A stretch of 6,694 bases of DNA from Nitrospirota bacterium. Lineage in GTDB: Bacteria; Nitrospirota; 9FT-COMBO-42-15; HDB-SIOI813. Under the pieces are notes generated by a model that saw only the letters and a list, made by a program, of their open reading frames with translations, was not told the DNA's origin and searched no databases. Of the stretch, positions 1 to 4,895 are shown one piece after another. Location: NCBI GenBank assembly GCA_023248365.1, contig JAHFER010000093.1, forward strand, positions 1 to 6,694, read 5' to 3'. Position 1 is the stretch's first letter, and each line of letters opens with the position of its first letter. The position numbers were made by a program, and so were the translations under genes.

Positions 1-187
1 GGTAGTGTTGTGAAAGAGGAAGTTGGCAGTATGGGGGGCAGTGCTTGGAAATATTACATTTTTTCTTGTAGCAAAGTTTTTTTAGGGATTCCAAAGCTGA
101 TATATCAAAGCCTGACCCTATTCTCTGTTAATCAGGGCGGTGTACAGGGGAAACAAAAGCAGAAAGTAATGATTACAGGAGGGTACG
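1..187. other. Upstream non-coding stretch, no gene supported
   Basis: No convincing gene was found here. The stretch has T-rich runs (about 59-66 and 77-83), a CAAAGC word repeated at 92-97 and 106-111, and a TGATATATCA palindrome at 98-107. The words around 106-122 (CAAAGCCTGACCCTATT) resemble, from memory, short dispersed repeats seen near REP-type transposase genes, but one copy cannot prove that. It ends in the ribosome binding site of the next gene. Confidence 0.4.
177..183 (+). promoter_or_regulatory. Shine-Dalgarno site of the 299-residue gene
   Basis: AGGAGGG lies four bases before the ATG at 188. It is a strong anti-16S match and supports that ATG as the start, although the spacing is on the short side. 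Confidence 0.7.
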
Positions 188-1087
188 ATGGGCGAGGCAA
201 AGCGTAGGAAACAGATCGAACCTAATTTTGGGCGTGTACCAAAGGATGCAGGATATCGTGGATTGGTTGTAAGTCCGCCGATTGAAATTGAAGGAACTCA
301 TCTAGTTGTGAAGTCTCCGAACCTAGACCCAGAAGAGCTTCGATTCGCTCTGCTGTTTTGGGATCGACTTGTATGGCCGTCCTCCAGAGATATTCATTTT
401 GCCAGCGGGCCAGATGAAACTTTCCTTGAAAGTGCCGGAATCCTTACTCGACCAGAGTACACCATATGGGGAGATGCGGCTCAGATAATAGCTAGAGGAC
501 AAATACAAGCCTATCAAAATCTTGAAAATTCAGAGCCTGGAGTTTGGGCTCTTGCTCAGGGAGAAAACTCCTTTATATGGAAGGATGGCTTGGTCGATGA
601 GGGCAAAGGTGCGTTAATAGAACTCCACCACGCAATTCCGATACCAACAAATGACGTACCTTTAGCGGAGATACTCGAATTTAAACAAGTGCGACGTGAT
701 GAGTTATTGTTATTACGGCACCAACTGGAATCATTTGTGGCTGAGATTGAAGGATCAGAAGACAAACCACAGGCACTACAGAAACGCGTCGCCGAAATAG
801 ATCAGGCATGTGCAAACTTGATACTTGTCGGTAAGGAATGGCAATTTCCGGTTTACCTGTCGAACATTAAGGCATCTATCAGCCTTAGTCCCTTGAAATT
901 TCTCCCCGCAGTAGGATTAGGCTGGAAACTTGGGGAGCCTTTTGGTCTACCTGCTGCCGCTGCAGCGGCAGGCTTGGCAGGTGTGGTAAGTATCATAGAT
1001 ATCAAGAGCGACTTCGGTCTTCGATCCGCAAAACGACCTATGAGTCCATATCGATATGCATATCAAATACACCAAGAGCTTCGTTAG
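188..1087 (+). CDS. Uncharacterised 299-residue protein, DUF6236-like at best
   Basis: I do not recognise a characterised function. The basic N-terminus MGEAKRRKQ is a leader seen on many unrelated soluble bacterial proteins. It is followed by a conserved-looking block at residues 24-33 (RGLVVSPPIE) and an LRFALLFWDRLVWP segment at 51-64, a pattern that reminds me of DUF6236 proteins. Residues 157-212 are charged, Leu-rich and probably helical. Residues 236-271 are Gly/Ala-rich and hydrophobic, with a run of six alanines at 256-261. The end (285-299) is aromatic and polar. There is no signal peptide, no evident nucleotide-binding loop and no metal-binding cluster. A strong ribosome binding site supports the start. 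It stands alone, 215 bases before the next gene, next to a toxin-antitoxin unit, so an accessory or defence-island role is possible but unproven. That it is a real gene is fairly sure; the family call is weak. Confidence 0.75.
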   Translation: MGEAKRRKQIEPNFGRVPKDAGYRGLVVSPPIEIEGTHLVVKSPNLDPEELRFALLFWDRLVWPSSRDIHFASGPDETFLESAGILTRPEYTIWGDAAQIIARGQIQAYQNLENSEPGVWALAQGENSFIWKDGLVDEGKGALIELHHAIPIPTNDVPLAEILEFKQVRRDELLLLRHQLESFVAEIEGSEDKPQALQKRVAEIDQACANLILVGKEWQFPVYLSNIKASISLSPLKFLPAVGLGWKLGEPFGLPAAAAAAGLAGVVSIIDIKSDFGLRSAKRPMSPYRYAYQIHQELR

Positions 1088-1212
1088 TCGACTCTCTAAC
1101 ATTGAACAGTAGGGGTGTCCTGAATAATCCAAGGTTCTCATAGAAGAATGAATCCTGTCAGACACTTGAAATTTGAATCAAGCACGAATCCCCAAGATTT
1201 CTAATTCTACAG

Positions 1213-1241
1213 TTGAATTAATACCTGAAAGCTATTAACAT
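1213..1241 (+). promoter_or_regulatory. Candidate sigma-70 promoter of the MNT-HEPN pair
   Basis: TTGAAT (1213-1218) and TAACAT (1236-1241) each match four of six consensus bases and are separated by 17 bases. This would start transcription near 1248 and leave a leader of about 55 bases. In AT-rich DNA such a match can occur by chance. Confidence 0.3.
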
Positions 1242-1286
1242 TTAGAAGGTACTAAATATATATTGCCGTCAAAGTTGAAGCAACAT

Positions 1287-1293
1287 AGGAGGG
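1287..1293 (+). promoter_or_regulatory. Shine-Dalgarno site of the MNT gene
   Basis: AGGAGGG lies nine bases before the ATG at 1303. It is the only strong site near the start of this reading frame and fixes the start. Confidence 0.7.
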
Positions 1294-1302
1294 AAGAAAT
1301 AA

Positions 1303-1620
1303 ATGCAAAAAAGAGAGCTTAAAGTTATTGATAGATTCAAATATCTTTTATCTCAACAGGTAAGAAGTTTCGAAGTCAGGGTGTTCGGCTCAAGGGCAAG
1401 AGGGGATGCTACTGAAGAATCAGATCTTGATGTGTTCATTGTTGTAGACCAACTTGATCATTCCATAGAAAAGTATATTAGTGATTGTGCATGGGAAGCT
1501 GGTTTTCCTGAAGATATAGTTATAATTCCTATTGCAATAAGTCGTGACACACTGAGAAATAGTCCAATCCGCGAGTCTGCCTTTATTAAAAATGTTTACC
1601 GTGAAGGAGTCCTGGTATGA
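1303..1620 (+). CDS. mntA: MNT-type minimal nucleotidyltransferase, probable antitoxin
   Basis: A small (105-residue) DNA polymerase beta-like nucleotidyltransferase. The fold signature GSRARG (29-34) is followed by SDLDVFI (40-46). D41 and D43 are the expected metal-binding aspartates, and D71 in PEDIVII (69-75) is a plausible third carboxylate. The active site therefore looks intact. In studied HEPN/MNT pairs the MNT partner neutralises the HEPN toxin, in some cases by adding AMP to a tyrosine of the toxin; whether this protein does so is inference. The protein should be cytosolic. Its stop overlaps the start of the downstream HEPN gene by four bases (ATGA), which indicates translational coupling. 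The length is normal for stand-alone MNT proteins. A housekeeping nucleotidyltransferase is unlikely given the HEPN neighbour. Confidence 0.9.
   Translation: MQKRELKVIDRFKYLLSQQVRSFEVRVFGSRARGDATEESDLDVFIVVDQLDHSIEKYISDCAWEAGFPEDIVIIPIAISRDTLRNSPIRESAFIKNVYREGVLV
1604..1609 (+). promoter_or_regulatory. Internal Shine-Dalgarno site of the HEPN gene
   Basis: AAGGAG within the last codons of the MNT gene lies seven bases before the ATG at 1617. It supports the overlapping start and independent re-initiation on the same message. Confidence 0.65.
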
Positions 1621-2015
1621 AGGAAGAAATGCTTGCCCTGATAAAATATAGACTTGAACAAGCTGAGGCTTCTATAGAAGAAGCAAGATTTCTCCTGAAT
1701 GGGGGAATGAGCCTGCGTTCCGTAATGAATCGGCTGTACTATGCTATGTTTTACGCTGTACTTGCCCTATTGCAGGAGAAACAGTTAGGAACATCAAAAC
1801 ATATAGGTGCAATTTCTATATTCGACAGAGAGTTTATAAAAAATGGCACGTTTGCTAAAGAATTGTCAAAAACATTACATCGTGCATTTGAACTTAGGCA
1901 AAAGGGTGACTACATGGAGGAGGTTGAAGTCACAAAGGATGACATAGATGAGTTATTCCCAAAAGAAATAGAATTTGTAAACATGATAAAAACCTACTTA
2001 CTTAAAACAAACTGA
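1617..2015 (+). CDS. UPF0332-type HEPN protein, probable toxin partner
   Basis: A 132-residue all-helical HEPN-domain protein of the UPF0332 type. Recognisable blocks are NRLYYAMFYAVLALL (38-52), KHIGAISIFDREFIKNG (61-77) and the late helix FELRQKGDY (91-99), all characteristic of this group. HEPN toxins of TA pairs are usually RNases with an R-x4-6-H site. Here R94 is followed by D98-Y99 and no histidine in that spacing, which is the form I associate with UPF0332, so RNase activity should not be assumed. The gene overlaps the MNT gene by four bases. Y99 is a conceivable target for AMP transfer by the MNT partner, by analogy with other HEPN/MNT pairs (inference). Alternatives are an inactive HEPN domain or a substrate-binding subunit of the nucleotidyltransferase. 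Pairing and family are well supported; toxicity is not. Confidence 0.88.
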   Translation: MKEEMLALIKYRLEQAEASIEEARFLLNGGMSLRSVMNRLYYAMFYAVLALLQEKQLGTSKHIGAISIFDREFIKNGTFAKELSKTLHRAFELRQKGDYMEEVEVTKDDIDELFPKEIEFVNMIKTYLLKTN

Positions 2016-2101
2016 CTTTCAGACTTTCCCATAATGTTTATATTTACCCCTGAAAAGAGAAAAGGTCATTGTTTTAATTCTCCGTGTTCTGGTGAAAAGT
2101 C

Positions 2102-2521
2102 TTACTCTCCAATGATCTTGACCAGCACCCTTTTACGCCTTCTTCCATCAAATTCACCGTAGAAGATTTGCTCCCAGGGGCCGAAGTCGAGTCTGCCATT
2201 GGTGATGGCAACAACTACTTCACGTCCCATAATCTGACGTTTTATATGAGCATCTGCGTTATCTTCACCGGTTCTGTTGTGCCTGTATTTTGAAACAGGT
2301 TCATGGGGGGCCAGTCCTTCTAAAAAATCATCATAGTCCTGTAAAAGTCCCTGTTCATCATCATTGATAAAGACACTGGATGTAATGTGCATGGCATTTA
2401 CAAGACAGATGCCTTCTCTTATGCCGCTTTTCTTCAGCGCCTCTTCCACCTTAGGTGTGATATTAATATATGCACGCCTGTTTTTTATTTCAAACCACAA
2501 TTCTTCGCGAAAAGATTTCAT
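2102..2521 (-). CDS. YjbQ/UPF0047 family protein
   Basis: A member of the small, widespread YjbQ (UPF0047) family. Residues counted from the ATG at 2521 (139 aa, the usual family length) show the family blocks: NAMHITSSVFINDDE (42-56), YRHNR (79-83), DNADAHIKRQIMG (87-99), and GRLDFGPWEQIFYGEFDG (109-126) followed by basic residues. H45, H81 and H92 are the likely conserved site residues. Family members are often annotated as secondary thiamine-phosphate synthase, from weak activity of some members; the true role is unsettled. The frame extends upstream to an ATG at 2533 and a TTG at 2560, but those add a hydrophobic non-family extension. No clear Shine-Dalgarno site precedes any of the three starts, so the start is chosen on family length. 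It follows the 12-heme cytochrome gene by 56 bases on the same strand and may be co-transcribed, yet has no known link to electron transfer. Confidence 0.88.
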   Translation of the reverse strand: MKSFREELWFEIKNRRAYINITPKVEEALKKSGIREGICLVNAMHITSSVFINDDEQGLLQDYDDFLEGLAPHEPVSKYRHNRTGEDNADAHIKRQIMGREVVVAITNGRLDFGPWEQIFYGEFDGRRRKRVLVKIIGE

Positions 2522-2577
2522 AATATCAGACATAATAAACCATAGGAGGATAAATTTCAATTGGTCTGAATGCTATG

Positions 2578-3471
2578 TCAGTCCCTGAACTGGTGACAGC
2601 GGTCACAGCGCGTGCCGGGGTTGTGGTCTTTCCTGTCCTGATGGCATTTTTCGCATACTGAGCGGTCTTTGACTCTCCAGAAGTGACGATTGTGGCAATC
2701 CATGCAGTTGCCGTGCGAATCCGATATATGAAGGCCGGCATCTTTAATGTCTTCGTGACATGCTGTGCATGATGACTTATCAGGCCTGATCTTCTGATGG
2801 GGGGAGTGGCATTTGCTGCATTCAAATTGCATTGGAGCATCTTTTCTCTTTGGGAATGATTCCCCGATTTTCATCTTTTCATGGCAACTCAGGCACTTTG
2901 CCCTGTCAGGTATAAGAGTAACTGCGGTTTTTGACAGGAAGTCATGACAGACAAGGCAGTCAAATTCCTTCATAACCCTGGCATGGATTTTAATATCCTT
3001 GTGGCAGTCTTTACAAAATCCTGATACAGGCAGAAACTCATGGAGCTTTGTGCCATGACACTTTGTGCATGTTATCCCTGCACCGAAAAAGTGTTTCTGA
3101 TGTCCTACAGTACCCATTATCTGCGGGGCACCTTCCTCCTTTTCCCTCATCAGATGGCACTGACTGCAATTCTCATAAGGGACAATCACCTTTCCGTGAC
3201 GCGGCGGGACACTCTTCGGACGGTATCTAAGAAAGGCAATGAGCATCTTGACACGTTCCACATAAGGGGGGTTATGGCATTTATGGCAGTTGATACCCTT
3301 ATGTGCACTCTGCGACCACTTTAGAAATGCAGTATCCATTAGATGGCAGGTCTTGCAAAAATTGGGGTTGTTTTCTGTATAGTCGTAGGCTTTGTAACTT
3401 ATGCCGGCAATAAGGAGTATAACAATGAAGACTACAACAAGAATTGTTATGATATATTTTGTTCTTCTCAA
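2578..3471 (-). CDS. 12-heme c-type cytochrome with NapC/NirT-like membrane-anchored domain
   Basis: Residues 6-24 form one hydrophobic helix after MRRTK and should anchor the protein in the inner membrane with the hemes in the periplasm. Twelve CXXCH sites begin at residues 39, 62, 102, 135, 153, 172, 193, 218, 235, 256, 273 and 289. The first four follow the NapC/NirT/NrfH plan: CKTCHLM for heme 1, AHKGINCHKCHNPP for heme 2, CSQCHLM for heme 3, and HFFGAGITCTKCHG followed by KLHEFLP for heme 4. That family oxidises membrane quinol. The other eight hemes (153-293) extend the chain with no intervening domain, about one heme per 25 residues overall. Standard NapC/CymA proteins carry four hemes, so this is an enlarged form. 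The frame starts at a TTG, nine bases after the pentaheme stop, with only a weak ribosome binding site; no in-frame ATG precedes residue 45, so TTG is the start and coupling to the upstream gene is likely. Proposed role: quinol-oxidising entry point that feeds periplasmic hemes. Confidence 0.93.
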   Translation of the reverse strand: MRRTKYIITILVVVFIVILLIAGISYKAYDYTENNPNFCKTCHLMDTAFLKWSQSAHKGINCHKCHNPPYVERVKMLIAFLRYRPKSVPPRHGKVIVPYENCSQCHLMREKEEGAPQIMGTVGHQKHFFGAGITCTKCHGTKLHEFLPVSGFCKDCHKDIKIHARVMKEFDCLVCHDFLSKTAVTLIPDRAKCLSCHEKMKIGESFPKRKDAPMQFECSKCHSPHQKIRPDKSSCTACHEDIKDAGLHISDSHGNCMDCHNRHFWRVKDRSVCEKCHQDRKDHNPGTRCDRCHQFRD

Positions 3472-3480
3472 GTTTACTTA

Positions 3481-4233
3481 CTACCGTATTCCTTCCTTAG
3501 ATTGCTTTGCAGAATTGTATGCATTCTTAATCCTGATTATCACATCATCCATACGGAACGTATGCCATGCTATCTTTGCTTGTTTCATTTCTCTGCGCGC
3601 ATTACTCAAAGACCTCTCAGGTTCAGTGGTATCCTTTTTAGCTTTTTTTGCATCTGAAATAAATTCTCCTGACCAGTTAATCAATGTCTGAGTCATCTCC
3701 ATCAGGCTGAGGACACTTTGTACCTGCCGGGGTGTATCAGGAAGTATCCCCTTTTGCGGGTTATGGCATATTGTGCAGAATTCCTTAATCTGATTTGAAG
3801 TTAGGATAAACGTTCCCATAGAACCATGACAGGTTACGCATGACGGGCCTCTGCCGGACATCTTTAGTTCAGCATAATGTTTGCTTCTTGAAAAATTGAC
3901 AAGCTCTTCTCCATGACACTTCCCGCAGGTCTGCGGCACGTTTTTAAAGTATATGGGGCTGTTTGAGTCAGATGAATGATAGACGCCGGTATGTGCTGAT
4001 GCTTTATCGCTCCGTACAGGATCTCCGCCATGACATGCCTCGCAGCGGACCCCTGCCCTCTCATGCACAGAACCGGTGTAATCAGAGTATTTATGTCCGG
4101 TATAAGAACCTGGCGGAAGATTTTTGTGGCACTCTATACAGGAGTTTTTTTCGGCCGCATTGGCATGATTAAATGGAATAGTTGTGTTGAATAACACGAT
4201 AAATAAGATTAATAGAAAATGCATAAGCCGCAT
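3481..4233 (-). CDS. Secreted pentaheme c-type cytochrome with C-terminal helical domain
   Basis: A 250-residue periplasmic cytochrome. Residues 1-27 are a Sec signal peptide with cleavage expected near NHANAA. Five CXXCH sites start at residues 32, 64, 103, 132 and 153. Histidines in SVHERAG (55-61), HTGVYH (81-86) and RSKHYAELK (116-124) are candidate distal heme ligands. The spacing and the wording VRCEACHGGDP and GPSCVTCHGSMGT recall cytochromes of the NrfA/octaheme/c554 superfamily, but the catalytic signature of NrfA (CXXCK) is absent. Residues 168-248 have no heme site and look like two or three amphipathic helices, rich in Lys, Glu and Ala, ending in AWHTFRMDDVIIRIKNAY. The ATG directly abuts the TAG stop of the monoheme gene (TAGATG); a second ATG three codons in is possible. 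Likely role: periplasmic relay between the 12-heme quinol oxidase and the outer membrane; an enzymatic function is not excluded. Confidence 0.9.
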   Translation of the reverse strand: MRLMHFLLILFIVLFNTTIPFNHANAAEKNSCIECHKNLPPGSYTGHKYSDYTGSVHERAGVRCEACHGGDPVRSDKASAHTGVYHSSDSNSPIYFKNVPQTCGKCHGEELVNFSRSKHYAELKMSGRGPSCVTCHGSMGTFILTSNQIKEFCTICHNPQKGILPDTPRQVQSVLSLMEMTQTLINWSGEFISDAKKAKKDTTEPERSLSNARREMKQAKIAWHTFRMDDVIIRIKNAYNSAKQSKEGIR

Positions 4234-4554
4234 CTACTTAGCCCATGAACGCAGAAAAACAACAAGATAGTCTATCTCCTCGGGTTTAAGTGTTTTTCCA
4301 TAAGCAGGCATACCATTGCCACCGTTAGTAATAAACTTCCGGAGTTCCTCATCGGGCTTATTTAAAATAGCAGGGTCTTTGATTTTCTTTGCAATCGCAC
4401 CCTGTCCCTGGTCCCCATGACAGACAGAGCATTTTCGTTTATAAAGTTTTTCACCGGCCTTCAAATCATCTGACCCGGCGGCAAAGGATGATGATGCAAT
4501 TAAAAGGATTAGTATAAGAAAATTAAATATGGTTATTTTAAAAACCTTTTTCAT
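4234..4554 (-). CDS. Class I monoheme cytochrome c, periplasmic
   Basis: A 106-residue small soluble cytochrome c. Residues 1-25 form a signal peptide (MKK, hydrophobic stretch, SSSFAA cleavage region). The mature protein has one heme site, CSVCH (42-46), preceded by AGEKLYKRK as in cbb3-type/c6-like class I cytochromes. NGGNGMPAYGKTLKPEEI (77-94) carries the expected methionine axial ligand, and YLVVFLRSW at the end is the usual C-terminal helix. Family knowledge predicts a moderately high redox potential and a role as a diffusible carrier. It is the first gene of the leftward cytochrome operon, with a strong ribosome binding site and a plausible promoter upstream, and it runs directly into the pentaheme gene with no spacer. 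It may take electrons from, or give them to, the multiheme proteins; the exact partner is unknown. Confidence 0.93.
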   Translation of the reverse strand: MKKVFKITIFNFLILILLIASSSFAAGSDDLKAGEKLYKRKCSVCHGDQGQGAIAKKIKDPAILNKPDEELRKFITNGGNGMPAYGKTLKPEEIDYLVVFLRSWAK

Positions 4555-4563
4555 TAAAATTAA

Positions 4564-4571
4564 ACCTCCTT
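4564..4571 (-). promoter_or_regulatory. Shine-Dalgarno site of the monoheme cytochrome gene
   Basis: AAGGAGGT on the minus strand, nine bases before the ATG at 4554. It is a near-perfect anti-16S match and the strongest translation signal in the leftward operon. Confidence 0.8.
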
Positions 4572-4676
4572 ATCTCTAAAAATGTAGATTCCGGTTAACA
4601 AATTCCGTGAATATCGGATTAATTATTTTTTCCTGAAATGTACGTACTAAGTTGATTGGCTGGCTTATGTATATTA

Positions 4677-4705
4677 AAAATAGCAATGGGGGCTTAATAT
4701 GTCAA
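4677..4705 (-). promoter_or_regulatory. Candidate sigma-70 promoter of the leftward cytochrome operon
   Basis: On the minus strand a perfect -35 TTGACA (4705-4700) is followed after 17 bases by TATTTT (4682-4677), which matches four of six -10 positions. Transcription would start near 4670, giving a leader of about 115 bases before the ATG at 4554. Another TTGACA lies 21 bases upstream (4726-4721) but has only GACATA in the -10 position, so it is the poorer candidate. Confidence 0.5.
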
Positions 4706-4793
4706 TGAGTTTTTTATTGTTGTCAATCCAAAGTAGAAATGACTGCATAAAATTCACGTGGTTTTAGAATCCTCCGATAGTGAAAATATTTAT

Positions 4794-4799
4794 TATAAT
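4794..4799 (+). promoter_or_regulatory. Candidate -10 element of the porin operon
   Basis: A perfect TATAAT on the plus strand, about 97 bases before the porin ATG. No good -35 lies 16-18 bases upstream (the sequence there is CCTCCG-like), so activity would probably need an activator, or this is a chance match in AT-rich DNA. Confidence 0.3.
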
Positions 4800-4819
4800 T
4801 CAATAATCTAAGAATTCAC

Positions 4820-4847
4820 ATAAAAGCTTATATCCGAAAGCTTTTAT
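4820..4847. promoter_or_regulatory. Perfect inverted repeat, possible operator
   Basis: ATAAAAGCTT (4820-4829) and its exact reverse complement AAGCTTTTAT (4838-4847) flank an 8-base spacer. The centre-to-centre distance of 18 bases suits a dimeric DNA-binding protein. It lies between the TATAAT at 4794 and the porin ribosome binding site. As RNA it could fold into a weak AU-rich hairpin, but it lacks the GC-rich stem and U-tract of a terminator. Confidence 0.5.
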
Positions 4848-4883
4848 AAATAATCTAATTCGGTAGCTTCAGGTCATTAAAAA

Positions 4884-4888
4884 AGGAG
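4884..4888 (+). promoter_or_regulatory. Shine-Dalgarno site of the porin gene
   Basis: AGGAG within an A-rich context, seven bases before the ATG at 4896. It supports the start chosen for the porin, which also places the signal peptide correctly. Confidence 0.7.
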
Positions 4889-4895
4889 ATAGTTC

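Larger units (their letters stand above)
4555..4895. promoter_or_regulatory. Divergent intergenic control region of the electron-transfer locus
   Basis: A 341-base AT-rich region between the monoheme cytochrome gene (leftward) and the porin gene (rightward), with no supported coding sequence. It holds both ribosome binding sites, a leftward promoter candidate at 4677-4705, a second TTGACA word 21 bases from the first, a perfect TATAAT on the plus strand at 4794-4799, an 8-base palindrome GTACGTAC at 4640-4647 and a strong inverted repeat at 4820-4847. I saw no clear sigma-54 (GG-N10-GC) element and no consensus FNR or CRP site. Confidence 0.7.

Noticed and set aside
10..207. 65-residue open frame starting at GTG, overlapping the start of the first gene
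   Set aside because: No ribosome binding site at the start, Lys/Gly-rich tail without recognisable domains, and it overlaps a better supported gene that has a strong Shine-Dalgarno site.
1115..1165. Imperfect inverted repeat GTGTCCTGA / TCAGACAC in the gap before the MNT gene, considered as ends of a small mobile element
   Set aside because: Arms are only eight bases with a one-base bulge, no target duplication was seen, and the enclosed 34 bases hold nothing recognisable.
2016..2101. Bidirectional terminator between the convergent HEPN and YjbQ genes
   Set aside because: No GC-rich stem followed by a T-run was found on either strand; only a short GACTTTC direct repeat (2014-2020 and 2022-2028) is present.
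2526..2840. 104-residue minus-strand frame
   Set aside because: It lies in another frame inside the 12-heme cytochrome gene and has the low-complexity composition expected of a shadow of CXXCH-coding DNA.
3481..4233. Ammonia-forming nitrite reductase NrfA
   Set aside because: Five hemes and a NapC-like neighbour suggested it, but the protein is about half the usual length and has no CXXCK or other lysine-ligated active-site heme motif.
4716..4727. FNR-like site ATTG-TTGT-CAAT
   Set aside because: Arms are only four bases and do not match the TTGAT-N4-ATCAA consensus.
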